This document shows positions 30,560 through 39,679 of a DNA stretch of 64,000 nucleotides, piece by piece (position 1 is the first letter of the stretch; every line of letters starts with the position of its first letter). The stretch comes from Mycolicibacterium komossense. Lineage in GTDB: Bacteria > Actinomycetota > Actinomycetes > Mycobacteriales > Mycobacteriaceae. The translations under genes were made by a program, and so were the position numbers. The DNA is taken from assembly GCF_025822605.1 (NCBI RefSeq), contig NZ_JACKTY010000028.1, forward strand, positions 555 through 64,554, read 5' to 3'. The notes under the pieces were generated by a model that made no database searches, was not told the DNA's origin, and saw only the letters and a program-made list of their open reading frames with translations.

Positions 30560-31552
30560 ATGGCAGACATCGATGACCTCAGAGTCGATCCGGGCAGTGT
30601 GGACGAGGATGCGCTCGAGCCGGCCGACCGGTTCTGTTCGGAAGCATCGTTGCGCTATGACGCCACCGATGCGCCGCCGCGCCGGCAGGCCGCCGCCGAC
30701 CTGCTCAGCGCTGATCCGTCGCTGGTGCAGCGCCACATCTGGGCCGCCGCGTCGGCCGCGGACCCGGCCGCACTTGCCAGACATCTGGCGGACCGGCCTG
30801 GGTCGGCCGACGCCGGCGGCGGCCCGTTCGGCTGGGTGCCGCTGCTGTATCTGTGCTACTCCCGAGCACCACTGCAGCGCGGCCAGGACGAGACGCTGGC
30901 GGCAGCCACGCTGCTTCTCGATGCCGGCGCCGATCCGAACGCCGGCTTTCTGTGGGGTGGACTGACGCCGCCGTTCACCGCGTTGACCGGTGTCTTCGGT
31001 GAGGGCGAGCAGGGGCCGCGCCGGCAGCCCCGACATCCGTTCGCTCCCGCCCTGGCCACACTGCTGCTGGCGCGCGGCGCGCATCCCGTGGACCAGCAGG
31101 CCCTCTACAACCGGATGTTCCGGTCCGACGACGAACACCTGACGCTGTTGTTCGCTCACGGTCTGGCCGGCGCCGGTCCCAGCCCATGGGAACTGCGTCT
31201 CGGCGCAGCGATGGAGACGCGAGCACAGATGTGGCAGCGCCAGGTCGAGTGGGCCGCCGAGCACGGCTTTGCCGGACGCCTCGCCCTGCTGGCCCACCAT
31301 GGCGTCGACGTTTCGGGCGTCGAACTGGTGACGCCGCAGTTTCCGGCGGACCCGAACAGTCGCGACGCCGAGGGCGCCACTCCTTTGCACCATGCCGCCT
31401 GGGAGGGTGACGTCGCGTTGATCAGCCGACTACTCGACGCCGGCGCCGACCCGTCAATGACGGAGCCCAGATTCCATGCGACACCGCTGGGGTGGGCCGA
31501 ACACGCCTACCAGACAGAAGCCGTAGAGCTACTGCGCCAACGCATGCCCTAG
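30560..31552 (+). CDS. Ankyrin-repeat protein
   Basis: 330 residues from an ATG with GGGGGCG upstream. Ankyrin repeats are seen at two places: LAAATLLLDAGADPNAG near the middle, and the best one near the end, EGATPLHHAAWEGDVALISRLLDAGADPS. The N-terminal 90 residues are helical and uncharacterised. There is no signal or membrane segment. Ankyrin repeats bind other proteins; the partner is unknown. The gene is divergent from the methyltransferase gene. Confidence 0.85.
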   Translation: MADIDDLRVDPGSVDEDALEPADRFCSEASLRYDATDAPPRRQAAADLLSADPSLVQRHIWAAASAADPAALARHLADRPGSADAGGGPFGWVPLLYLCYSRAPLQRGQDETLAAATLLLDAGADPNAGFLWGGLTPPFTALTGVFGEGEQGPRRQPRHPFAPALATLLLARGAHPVDQQALYNRMFRSDDEHLTLLFAHGLAGAGPSPWELRLGAAMETRAQMWQRQVEWAAEHGFAGRLALLAHHGVDVSGVELVTPQFPADPNSRDAEGATPLHHAAWEGDVALISRLLDAGADPSMTEPRFHATPLGWAEHAYQTEAVELLRQRMP

Positions 31553-31598
31553 CAAGTATCCGCCGTGCATTTCGCTGCGGAAGCGACATGCGTTTCCG

Positions 31599-32906
31599 TC
31601 ACCAGGTGTAGGGCTCTTTGGAGGCGGCGCTGCCGAGGATGAACGTCCGGTCGGTTCGGCGGGCTCGAGCTATTGCAGATAACCAGGTGCCCACGGTGCT
31701 GAACCGGTTCTGCAGCCCGGTCAGGAAGGCGATGTGGATGAACCCCCACCCCAGCCAGCCGAGGTAACCGGTCAGTTTGATCGGTCCGGCTTGCAGCAGC
31801 GCGTGACCGTGGCTGATGTAGGCCGCCGAACCGAGGTCGCGGTAGCGGAAGTTTCTGCGGGCCTCACCTTTGAGGTCGCGCCGGACGCTGGCCGCCACAT
31901 GCAGTCCGCCCTGCATGGCGTTCTCGGCGACGCCGGGCAGATTGTCCCGCCCGACGAGGTCGCCGATCACGAAGATCTCCGGATGTCCGGGGACCGACAA
32001 ATCAGGGGCGACGGCGATGCGGCCGGCATGGTCCGCGGACACTCCCAATACCTCGGCGACCGTGCGCGCGAACGGCACCGCTTCGACACCGGCTGTCCAC
32101 AGCACGGTCCTGGTCGCGTACTCTTCGGCCGCGCCACCCGATTTCGGGGTGACGGTCACGCCGTCGCGTCGCACATCGGTGACGTGCACCCCCAGGTGCA
32201 GTTCGACACCGAGCTCCTGCAGGATTCGGGCGGCCTTGCCGGCCATCGCTGGCGCAAAACTCTTCAGCAGTCGGTCACCGCCGTCGAACAGCAGCACCCT
32301 GGCATCTTCGGGCTCGATGCTGTGGAATTCGTTGGCCAACGTGCGGGTGGCCATCTCACGGATCTGGCCGGCCAACTCCACGCCGGTGGGACCACCGCCG
32401 CAGACCGCGAACGTCAGGAAGCTGTCCCGTTCTGGTCCCGGTGGCAGCGTCTCGGCGATCTCGAACGCGCAGAACAGCCGCTGGCGGATGCTCAACGCGT
32501 CGTCGAGTGTCTTCATGCCGGGTGCCCACTGGGCGAATTCCTCACGCCCGAAATAGGACTGCTGCATTCCGACGGCCACCACCAGGACGTCGTAGTCCAC
32601 GCTGAATTGGGTGTTGTCGGGGCGCATGGCGGTGACTCGCCTTGCCTCGGCATCGAGCTCGACTGCCTCGCCCAACAGTGTGGTGACGTTGCGATGGTGC
32701 ACCAGCTCTTCGCGAAGCGAGCGGCTGATCTGGCCGATGCTGAGTATCCCGGTGGCGCACTGGTAGAGCAGGGGCTGGAAGACGTGCCCGGCAGCCCGAT
32801 CCAGGAGTGTGACGTCGACGTTTGCGCCGCCGAGAGCCCTGGCGCAGAACAACCCGCCAAAACCGCCGCCGATGACCAATACCCGTTTCCGACCGTCGCT
32901 GCTCAT
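31599..32906 (-). CDS. ndh: Type II NADH dehydrogenase
   Basis: 435 residues, a single-subunit flavoprotein. It has two nucleotide-binding motifs (VLVIGGGFGGLFCARAL for FAD and FAVCGGGPTGVELAGQI for NADH) and the IFVIGDLVG segment near the C-terminus, plus a membrane-associating end (GYLGWLGWGFIHIAFL). It passes electrons from NADH to menaquinone without pumping protons. A related ndh/ndhA paralogue is usual in mycobacteria, so this may be one of two. Confidence 0.93.
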   Translation of the reverse strand: MSSDGRKRVLVIGGGFGGLFCARALGGANVDVTLLDRAAGHVFQPLLYQCATGILSIGQISRSLREELVHHRNVTTLLGEAVELDAEARRVTAMRPDNTQFSVDYDVLVVAVGMQQSYFGREEFAQWAPGMKTLDDALSIRQRLFCAFEIAETLPPGPERDSFLTFAVCGGGPTGVELAGQIREMATRTLANEFHSIEPEDARVLLFDGGDRLLKSFAPAMAGKAARILQELGVELHLGVHVTDVRRDGVTVTPKSGGAAEEYATRTVLWTAGVEAVPFARTVAEVLGVSADHAGRIAVAPDLSVPGHPEIFVIGDLVGRDNLPGVAENAMQGGLHVAASVRRDLKGEARRNFRYRDLGSAAYISHGHALLQAGPIKLTGYLGWLGWGFIHIAFLTGLQNRFSTVGTWLSAIARARRTDRTFILGSAASKEPYTW

Positions 32907-32935
32907 CGCCCGAGGTTAGCTGTCGGACAGGGCGG

Positions 32936-33858
32936 TCAGGTACTGACTTCGATCACCACCTTGCCCCGGGCGTGGCCGATCTCGACCGCCGCGAGCGCTT
33001 CGGCCGCGTCGTCGAGCGGACGGACGTCCTCGACGTGGGGATCCAGCTTGCCCTGGGCCACCAGGTCGCCGACGATCTGGAGGACCTTTGAGGTCCGGTC
33101 CCGTTCGATCATGTGACCGCCCAGTGCGGTGGTGGTGTCCGGATCTCCGGCACTGATCAGCTTGGTCGGATCGTCGAGCAGGTCGGCTACCGCGCGCAAG
33201 CCCTCTCCGCCGGCCAGATCGAGGATGGCGTCGACGCCATGGGCAGCAGTTGGCGGATCCGCCCGTTGACTCCGTCGCCGTAGGGCACCAGGGTGGCGCC
33301 CAGGGTTTCGACGAGTGCCCGTTTGTCCTCGCTCGCCGTGCCGATCACATTGATGTTCAGGTCCCGCGCGATCTGGGCGGCTGCGACTCCGACACCGCCG
33401 CCGACCCCGTTGATCAGCAACGTCTGCCCCTCTTTCAGGCCCAGCTGGGTCACCCCGTCGTAGGCGGTGGCTGCCGCAACTCCGAGTGTCGCGGCATCGG
33501 TGAACGACACCTGCGGTGGTTTGTGTGCCGCCGCAGTCGCAGGCAGCACGGTGAACTCGGTGTAGCCGCCCGAGCCGGTCGCCACGGTGCCGAAGACTTC
33601 ATCGTTGACCTGAAATCCCTCGACGTCCTTACCCACCTCGCGCACCACGCCGGAGACCTCTGAACCCAGCACCGCCGGAAGGTCGCCGGGGCTGGCGGCA
33701 CCCAGCAGGCCGGAGCGAATTTTCCAGTCGACCGGGTTCACGCCTGCCGCTCGGACTTCGACGAGTAACTCGTCGGGCAGGGGAGTAGGCATCTCGAGAT
33801 CGAGAAACTCCTGAACGTCGGGACCGCCATTGCTGCTGTATCCGAATGCTTTGACCAT
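32936..33858 (-). pseudogene. NADPH:quinone oxidoreductase/zinc-free MDR protein, frameshifted
   Basis: Two overlapping frames form one protein of about 307 residues. The first (33187-33858) holds the GroES-like domain (VEVRAAGVNPVDWKIRSG, GSEVSGVV) and the NADPH loop (LLINGVGGGVGVAAAQIA). The second (to 32936) carries the C-terminus (GGHMIERDRTS.. ARGKVVIEV). They join if one base is restored near 33239-33246, giving QLLP-H-GVDAILDLAGG. The first frame reads on to a non-conserved SIWPAERACAR stop instead. This is either a recent single-base loss or a sequencing error. The enzyme would reduce quinones with NADPH. Confidence 0.85.
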
Positions 33859-33881
33859 CAGAGCGGCGTACCCGGGTATCG

Positions 33882-33906
33882 GGCCGGTAAACCGCAGTTA
33901 CCGGCC
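33882..33906 (-). terminator. Hairpin after the SLC13 transporter gene
   Basis: GGCCGGTAA and TTACCGGCC form a perfect 9-bp stem with a 7-base loop. It lies between the SLC13 stop (33917) and the start of the frameshifted oxidoreductase gene on the same strand, so it likely ends the SLC13 message. Confidence 0.65.
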
Positions 33907-33916
33907 TAGAACCCGT

Positions 33917-35575
33917 TCAGCTCAGCAGCGCCCAGCCGACACCGAACGCCACCGCCAGCGACACCACGGTGATCGGGATGCCGAAGCGGATGAACAGCGC
34001 CGTCGAATAGCCGCCCGGTTTCATCACCATCAGGTTTGTCTGGTGACTGAACGGGTTGAGGAACGTGAACGAGATGCACGTGCCGATCAGGGTCAGGAGT
34101 AGCACCGGATCCAGCCCACTGGTCTCGGCCACCGTCAGTGCCACAGGGGTCAGGATCGCCGCTGCCGCGGCATTGGTGACGATATTGGTCAGCAGCGTGG
34201 TGCCTACCGCGATGACGAGCACCAGAAGAGCGGTGCTGCCCGCTGACAGGTGCAGGATCGCGGCGGAGATATCGGCGCCCAGACCGCTCCGAACGACGAT
34301 CGTGCCCAATCCGATCGATCCGGCGATGATCGCCAGGATATTCCAGTTCAGGGCACGCACCGCAGACCGCGGAGTCAGCACCTTGGTGACCACCATCAGC
34401 GTGGCCCCGGCGACGGCGGCCAGTTCGATCGGCGCCAGCCCGAACGACCCGGCGACGATCACCGCCGTCAGGATCGTCAGTGCGATCCAGGTCTTGCTGG
34501 TCTGCGGCGCCTTGCCCGCCACCTTCTGCCACAGCCCGACCAGTGCGTGGTCGGTCAGCACGCTGGCGGAACGTGCAGTGACAAAGCACATTTCACCCTG
34601 GCGTGCTGGTGTGTCGCGCAACAGGTCTTCGCTCTGGGCGGCGATCACGAGAATGTCGTCGTCCTCTTCGAGCTCGCGCACGGTGGCCTGTTCGTCGGTG
34701 GCGATCGACACCTTGTAGAGATCCTGCCTGGACTGGCCGAATCGTGGTGTTCCCCAGAGCATTCGGACGCCCGCTTCGGTGGCACGGTAGATCAGGAGGT
34801 CACCCTCCTCGATCGCCGAATCGGTCTTGACCGCTTCGCCCCAGCGCTGAATTTCGAGCAGATCGAAGTCAGGTGTGGCGAGTACGCCGATCTCCACCGC
34901 GGTGCGGCCGATGGCGGTCGCCCCGGCGGCCACTGGTATCTCGGCGTGCCAGTACGGCTGTTGCTCGCCGGTTTCCGAACGTCCGCGCAGCATCAGCGGT
35001 GCGGTGATCAGAAGAACGAGCCACCCGACGAGAGCGACCGGGACGGCAATGGGGACGAACGAGAACATCGACACCATCACCCCGGACTGCGCCGCAAGGC
35101 CGGCGATGAGGAGATTGGAGCTGGTGCCGATGAGCGTCGCCGACCCGGCCAGCGTGGTGGCGTGCGCGATGGGCAGCAGCACGCTGCGCGCCGTGACCCC
35201 GGATCGCTGCTCGAGTTCCTTCGCGGCCGGGATCAGCATCGCCACGATCGGAGTGGTATTGATCAACGTGGAGGCCACACCGACTGGCGGGATGAGCCGG
35301 CTCAGTGTCTGCACCGAACTGCTGACACCGTCGAGGAGCCGGTAGGTGACCCGCGAGACCACCCCCGTGTAGAGCACCCCCTTGGCGATCACCAGCATTG
35401 CGGCGATGGTGATCACGCCGCCATTGCTCAGCCCGGCGAACAGCTCTGCGGGAGTGGCTATTCCGACTAGGCCGGCCACCACCAGCGCGCATACCAAAGC
35501 CAGGACGGCCGGCGCTCTCCCCGTGGTCATCACCGCGAGGGTGATGACCACGATTACTGCCGCGACAATTGCCAT
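33917..35575 (-). CDS. SLC13/DASS-type transporter with an RCK_C-like insert
   Basis: 552 residues. Two sets of transmembrane helices flank a soluble central region (about 205-330). The N-terminal half has the SLC13 signature region TTPIVAMLIPAAKELEQ and LPIAHATTLAGSATLIGTSSN; the second half repeats it as TTLLTNIVTNAAAAAILTP and FLNPFSHQTNLMV. The insert resembles paired TrkA-C/RCK_C domains, found in ArsB/SLC13-like permeases and thought to be regulatory. Likely sodium-coupled anion uptake (sulfate, dicarboxylate or similar); the substrate is not readable. Confidence 0.85.
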   Translation of the reverse strand: MAIVAAVIVVITLAVMTTGRAPAVLALVCALVVAGLVGIATPAELFAGLSNGGVITIAAMLVIAKGVLYTGVVSRVTYRLLDGVSSSVQTLSRLIPPVGVASTLINTTPIVAMLIPAAKELEQRSGVTARSVLLPIAHATTLAGSATLIGTSSNLLIAGLAAQSGVMVSMFSFVPIAVPVALVGWLVLLITAPLMLRGRSETGEQQPYWHAEIPVAAGATAIGRTAVEIGVLATPDFDLLEIQRWGEAVKTDSAIEEGDLLIYRATEAGVRMLWGTPRFGQSRQDLYKVSIATDEQATVRELEEDDDILVIAAQSEDLLRDTPARQGEMCFVTARSASVLTDHALVGLWQKVAGKAPQTSKTWIALTILTAVIVAGSFGLAPIELAAVAGATLMVVTKVLTPRSAVRALNWNILAIIAGSIGLGTIVVRSGLGADISAAILHLSAGSTALLVLVIAVGTTLLTNIVTNAAAAAILTPVALTVAETSGLDPVLLLTLIGTCISFTFLNPFSHQTNLMVMKPGGYSTALFIRFGIPITVVSLAVAFGVGWALLS

Positions 35576-35631
35576 GGGGAAACCCTATGGCTCGATCAGG
35601 TATGGCCGAAGCCGGCCCGGGTCAGCGGTGG

Positions 35632-36366
35632 CTAGGTCACATCGGTCGTGACATGCTGCGCTGCGAACCCCGCCGCCTGGTCGGTCATCCCGTTGACTGC
35701 GTAAGAACCATGCGCACCGGGGTCGCCGCCGTTGCCCGAGCACACCGGGTCGTTGTCCACGCAGAGATCGAGGGCCTTGGGGCCGTATTCGGCTCCGATG
35801 GTGATCGGCGGCGCAGTCTGGTCGAGCATCTGCAGAAAGCCGCTCGAGGGTTTGCCGAACAAGGTGACCGCGGCGACGTGACCCGCTGTCGACTTGGGCA
35901 TCGGGCCCGTAATCCCAGCGGGCAGTTGATAGTTGGGCGGGAGAGTATCGGTGGTGGTATAGGCCATCACCGCCGCGCCCTGGGAATAGCCGCCGAGCAC
36001 CATCTTGGTATTCGGGCAGGTTGTCACCACGTCCTGAACCTTGTTGCTGGCGTCGAGAACGCCGTCTGCTGCACGCGCAAAGTCAAGTGAGGCAGGATAA
36101 TTCACGGCATAGACGGCTACCGACTTGTTGGGGAGCTGTGCCCGTAGCGAGTCGACGAACGCCTGGCCGATCGCCCCGACGCCCGCCGGCTCGAACGTGC
36201 CGCGCGCAAAGACGACCTGCACGTCGGGACAAGGGTCGGCCGATGCCGCCGGGGCGGACGCAACCGGATAGACGACGGCTGCGCCGGCCATCGCGGCGAA
36301 CAGCATCTGCCCGATCCTGCGGCCTGCGCCACCCGCAGAAGACATGTTCTCAAGACTATTGACCAT
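35632..36366 (-). CDS. Cutinase-family secreted esterase (second copy)
   Basis: 244 residues from the ATG at 36366 with GGAG 7 bases upstream. A signal peptide ends near APAASADPC. The cutinase core is present: DVQVVFARGTFEPAG, GGYSQGAAV (serine), DNDPVC (aspartate and cysteine) and GAHGSYAVNG (histidine). It differs enough from the cutinase at 13.5-14.2 kb to be an old paralogue. It is exported and likely hydrolyses lipid or wax esters. Confidence 0.9.
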   Translation of the reverse strand: MVNSLENMSSAGGAGRRIGQMLFAAMAGAAVVYPVASAPAASADPCPDVQVVFARGTFEPAGVGAIGQAFVDSLRAQLPNKSVAVYAVNYPASLDFARAADGVLDASNKVQDVVTTCPNTKMVLGGYSQGAAVMAYTTTDTLPPNYQLPAGITGPMPKSTAGHVAAVTLFGKPSSGFLQMLDQTAPPITIGAEYGPKALDLCVDNDPVCSGNGGDPGAHGSYAVNGMTDQAAGFAAQHVTTDVT

Positions 36367-36602
36367 AATCAGCTCCGTGATCCCCGAGGGCTCGGCAGCG
36401 TCACGCACGTCCCAGCGCCTCAATCGATAATTTTGATGGGCTAAGTTCCCCACTCGCGGGCCGCGCAAACATCGAACACACAGTGTGCTGAGTCACAGGC
36501 TGGGTGGCGGGCGGCGACAGCTTCGAAAAGTCCACCAAAGCGCGTGACTGCCAAAGTAATTGACGCGACACCGCAGTCCCGAGAGGGTGGCGGTGAAGAG
36601 TA

Positions 36603-36617
36603 TGGGAACGTCTCCCA
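36603..36617. promoter_or_regulatory. Inverted repeat TGGGA-N5-TCCCA
   Basis: A 15-bp inverted repeat, extended outward by matching GAG/CTC three bases away on each side. It lies 100 bp before the monooxygenase start and 23 bp before the RAE-like element. It could be a repressor site; no regulator gene adjoins it. Confidence 0.35.
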
Positions 36618-36639
36618 CTCTCAACTTATAGCCGGTTGG

Positions 36640-36658
36640 GGGGCTTGCCGCAAGACCC
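36640..36658. promoter_or_regulatory. Rifamycin-associated element (RAE)-like palindrome
   Basis: A 19-bp inverted repeat: G-run, CTTGC, C, GCAAG, then A and a C-run. The core CTTGC-N-GCAAG flanked by G and C runs matches, from memory, the RAE found upstream of rifampicin-inactivating genes in actinomycetes. It ends 58 bp before the ATG of a rifampicin monooxygenase-like gene, the expected context. Confidence 0.75.
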
Positions 36659-36716
36659 CCAAGCAGGCGCAGAATGGCTCGCCGAACCCCACTACCTGCA
36701 CAAATGGGAGATGCGA

Positions 36717-38249
36717 ATGCCTGTGGCGGAAACCGATGTGATCATCGTGGGCGCTGCCCCGACGGGATTGACGCTGGCTCGCGAGCTTCGCCTGGCAGGG
36801 GTGCGAACGCTGGTGTTGGAGCGGCTACCCGAACCCAGAGCAGTGGCCAAGGCGGGTGGCCTCGGCGGCCGGATGCTGGAGATGGTGCGCTATCGGGGAC
36901 TTCTGGACCGTTTCGAAGCGGCCAGCGGCCAACCCCGTCCCGCTCCACGTTTTCCGTTCGGCGGGCTGCACGTCGACCTCACCGAGTTGGTCGATCCCCC
37001 TATGCAAGCACTGCTGTTGCCCCAACCGCAGATGGAGAGCCTGCTGGAGAAACTGGCCCGCGAGCTGGGCGCGGAGATCCGGCGCGGACACGAGATGGTG
37101 GCGTTGCGCCAGGACGACGGGCAGGTGAGCGTCGACGTCTGTGGCCCGGACGATGCGTACCAGGTGAGCGCGCAATACCTGGTGGGTTGCGACGGGGTGG
37201 GTAGCCGCGTCCGCCAGTTGACCGGGATTCCGTTCCCCGGCATCACATATCCCGAGGTGAACCGGCTCGGGTCGTTCAGCATGCCGGACGCGCTGACACT
37301 GCTCGACGATGGCGACTACCTGGTCCCGGGCTTCGGTCGGCTCCGCTCGGGTTACACCCAGACGGCGAACGGGGTGTTCGCCATCAGTTCCTACACTCCG
37401 CACGACTTGGGCGTGTACACCAGCGAGGAGGAAAACCGGACCTACGACGACGACCAGCCGATGACGGTGGCCGAATTCGGCGACAGTGTCCGTCGCGTAC
37501 TCGGGGCGGACATCCCGCTGGGCGAACCGACCCGGTTGACCCGCTTCACCTTTCACGCTCGTCATGTCGAACGGTATCGGGACCGCCGCATTCTGCTGGC
37601 CGGCGACGCCGCTCATCTGTTCCCCTCCGGCGGTGTCGCGGTCAGCGCCGGAATGCTCGATGCCGTCAACCTGGGGTGGAAGCTGGCCGGCGAGGTCAAG
37701 GGCTGGGCACCGCCCGGATTGCTCGACAGCTATCACGCCGAACGCCACCTCGCAGGTGCGCGCACGTTGCTGCACACCCAAGCTCAGGTCGCCCTGCGGC
37801 GGGGGCTCGATGCCGCGGCCCACGCGCTGCGGGACGTGGTCGCAGAACTCCTGCTCGACGACCCAGCCCGGCGCCGGGTCGGTGCGCTCATCGCCGGAGC
37901 CGACCTCCGCTATCCGATGCCCGGGGCCGACCCACACCCGTTGGCGGGCACCTTCGCGCCCGATCTGGCCCTGCGGGGGAGCATCGGCAGCGTCGCCGAT
38001 ACGCTGCACGCCGGCCGGCCCGTCCTGCTCGACCTCGCCGACCGCGCAGACCTGCGCGAGGTTACGCCGGGGTGGCATGGCCGCCTCGACGTGCACACCG
38101 CCGAGGCCGACAACCGCCCGGCGGATGCCATCCTGATCCGCCCCGACGGTCATATTGCCTGGGCGGCCGGCGTCGACGAACCCGCCGGGACCGCGAGGGG
38201 CGCACTGCGCGAATCGCTCTCCCACTGGTTCGGACTGCCCGACGTTTAG
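36717..38249 (+). CDS. rox: Class A flavin monooxygenase, likely rifampicin monooxygenase (Rox/Iri-like)
   Basis: 510 residues from the ATG at 36717 with GGGAG 6 bases upstream (another ATG at 36711). The FAD motifs are clear: DVIIVGAAPTGLTLARELRL, VGCDGVGSRVRQLTG (DG motif) and RILLAGDAAHLFPSGG (GD motif). The C-terminal thioredoxin-like region is also present (about 400-510). The GLHVDLTELVDPP and RGHE segments recall Streptomyces Rox. The upstream RAE-like palindrome supports rifampicin hydroxylation, which opens the ansa chain. Slightly longer than the Rox proteins I recall (about 475). Another aromatic hydroxylase remains possible. Confidence 0.8.
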   Translation: MPVAETDVIIVGAAPTGLTLARELRLAGVRTLVLERLPEPRAVAKAGGLGGRMLEMVRYRGLLDRFEAASGQPRPAPRFPFGGLHVDLTELVDPPMQALLLPQPQMESLLEKLARELGAEIRRGHEMVALRQDDGQVSVDVCGPDDAYQVSAQYLVGCDGVGSRVRQLTGIPFPGITYPEVNRLGSFSMPDALTLLDDGDYLVPGFGRLRSGYTQTANGVFAISSYTPHDLGVYTSEEENRTYDDDQPMTVAEFGDSVRRVLGADIPLGEPTRLTRFTFHARHVERYRDRRILLAGDAAHLFPSGGVAVSAGMLDAVNLGWKLAGEVKGWAPPGLLDSYHAERHLAGARTLLHTQAQVALRRGLDAAAHALRDVVAELLLDDPARRRVGALIAGADLRYPMPGADPHPLAGTFAPDLALRGSIGSVADTLHAGRPVLLDLADRADLREVTPGWHGRLDVHTAEADNRPADAILIRPDGHIAWAAGVDEPAGTARGALRESLSHWFGLPDV

Positions 38250-38283
38250 CTACATGTCTCCACAGGCGCCCGGGTGCTCCAGG

Positions 38284-38670
38284 TCAGGACGGCGGAGGCG
38301 GAGCCATCGGGCCGTAGATGAACTCACTCGGGACGCCGTTGCCGAACTGGTTCATGACGTCGCCGATAAAACCGTCCGAGCCGAAGTCCTGGGTGCCGTC
38401 GGCGTTGGAGGTGGGCGGGATCGCGGGCGCCTGCCCTGGCGGTGGAAGCGCATCGGGCAGTGGCGTTCCCACGACGGGAACGGGGCCCGACGCTCCGACG
38501 ACGGGGGCCGGGGCAGCCGGATCAGGGCACGACAGGACGGGTTGCGGGGTCATCGACAGGGTGATCGGATCGCAGGGGGAGGCATTCGCCCCGCTCGCGA
38601 AGCCGACAGCCGATCCGGCGGCGACAGCGATCGCCGCTGCCAGGTGCGCGACGCGCTGGGATCCAGTCAT
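38284..38670 (-). CDS. Small secreted proline-rich protein
   Basis: 128 residues from the ATG at 38670. A signal peptide (about 1-31, ending SGANAS) is followed by CDPITLSMTPQPVLSCPD with two cysteines, a proline-rich middle, and a conserved-looking end (DFGSDGFIGDVMNQFGNGVPSEFIYGP). The style is common for mycobacterial secreted proteins without assigned function. It is convergent with the monooxygenase gene. Confidence 0.7.
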   Translation of the reverse strand: MTGSQRVAHLAAAIAVAAGSAVGFASGANASPCDPITLSMTPQPVLSCPDPAAPAPVVGASGPVPVVGTPLPDALPPPGQAPAIPPTSNADGTQDFGSDGFIGDVMNQFGNGVPSEFIYGPMAPPPPS

Positions 38671-38742
38671 GTGGGGTGCGGTTCTTTCCGGTGGTGTCAA
38701 CAAAGCGTAGTGCGTTCCCACCCGTCAGTCGTACCGCGCGGG

Positions 38743-39309
38743 TTACCCGTTACCGTCCGGCGCAGGCAGGAGGCCGACCAGCCACCCAAGGCCGTCTGCT
38801 TCCCCCTCGGCGATCACGTCGAGGGCACCGAAAGCCTGCTGCAACTCGCCGCGCGGTATCCGAAACGAGCCAGGGCCGGCGCCGACCTCACTGAGTGCAC
38901 TGATCGCGAGTAACCCGCCCGGTTTCAGCCGTGCCAGCAGCTGCCTGTCCAGCCCGGAATGGCGATATTTGTGACACAGCACCACATCTACGGCCGGACC
39001 GGCCGGAAGCCCGTCATCGAGGTCGGCGACGTCGAATCGGCACCGCGCGCCCATCCCGGCCGCCCGGGCCAGTTCACCGGCCTGTGCAACGGCCACGGGG
39101 GAGATGTCCAACCCCAGCACGACCAGGCCGCGCCGGGCCAGCCAGATCGCGGCCCGGCCCCGTCCGCACGCAACTTCCAGAGCAAGTCCGGCCGCCGGGA
39201 ACAGCTCCGCATACGGCGCGAAGACGGCGGGTAGTGCGATGTCGCGCAGACCGGCAGTCTCGGTCGCGGCATACTTTGCGTCCCAGCGGTCGCGGTCCTC
39301 GCTAGACAC
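38743..39309 (-). CDS. Class I SAM-dependent methyltransferase
   Basis: 188 residues. The SAM loop is LEVACGRGRAAIWLARRG, followed by VVLGLDISPVAV (acidic end of strand 2) and FDVADLDDGLP. The overall layout resembles TehB/thiopurine-type small methyltransferases. The substrate is unknown. It starts inside the last codons of the upstream S4-domain gene (8-bp overlap), so the two are probably co-translated. Confidence 0.85.
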   Translation of the reverse strand: MSSEDRDRWDAKYAATETAGLRDIALPAVFAPYAELFPAAGLALEVACGRGRAAIWLARRGLVVLGLDISPVAVAQAGELARAAGMGARCRFDVADLDDGLPAGPAVDVVLCHKYRHSGLDRQLLARLKPGGLLAISALSEVGAGPGSFRIPRGELQQAFGALDVIAEGEADGLGWLVGLLPAPDGNG

Positions 39310-39679
39310 CGCTGGCGCGCCACTTGTCCAGCATCCGGCGATCGCGTTTGGTGGGTCGGCCGGTGCCGCGATCGCGGGCAGCGACCGGGATGGCGGCGGT
39401 CGGTGGTGGCGCGGGTGTGCGGTCCAGATAGCAGGTCGCGGCGTCCGGTGCGCCGACCCGCTTCTGGATCACCCGGACTACCTCGACAATCCGCGTCGTG
39501 TCGCCCACCCGCGCTCGCACCTCGTCGCCGGGGACGATCATCGTCGACGGCTTCGCCACCCGATCGTTGACCCGCACATGCCCACCTCGGCAGGCCTCCG
39601 CCGCATCCGGCCGGGTTTTTGTCAGTCGGACGGCCCATAGCCATCGGTCGATGCGGGACGACTCCACACCGACCATCAT
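39302..39679 (-). CDS. S4 RNA-binding domain protein (Hsp15-like)
   Basis: 125 residues. The N-terminal S4 domain (about 8-70) is plain: SRIDRWLWAVRLTKTRPDAAEACRGGHVRVND. A basic C-terminal tail (TKRDRRMLDKWRASG) resembles Hsp15, which binds stalled 50S subunits carrying nascent peptide. It overlaps the methyltransferase gene downstream by 8 bp. A role in ribosome rescue or RNA binding is inferred from the family. Confidence 0.88.
   Translation of the reverse strand: MMVGVESSRIDRWLWAVRLTKTRPDAAEACRGGHVRVNDRVAKPSTMIVPGDEVRARVGDTTRIVEVVRVIQKRVGAPDAATCYLDRTPAPPPTAAIPVAARDRGTGRPTKRDRRMLDKWRASGV

Larger units (their letters stand above)
36367..36716. other. 350-bp divergent intergenic region with two inverted repeats
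   Basis: This gap lies between the divergent cutinase and flavin monooxygenase genes. It holds TGGGA-N5-TCCCA at 36603-36617 and the rifamycin-associated-element-like palindrome at 36640-36658. I see no further gene here. The part from 36420 to 36600 has no recognisable feature. Confidence 0.7.
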
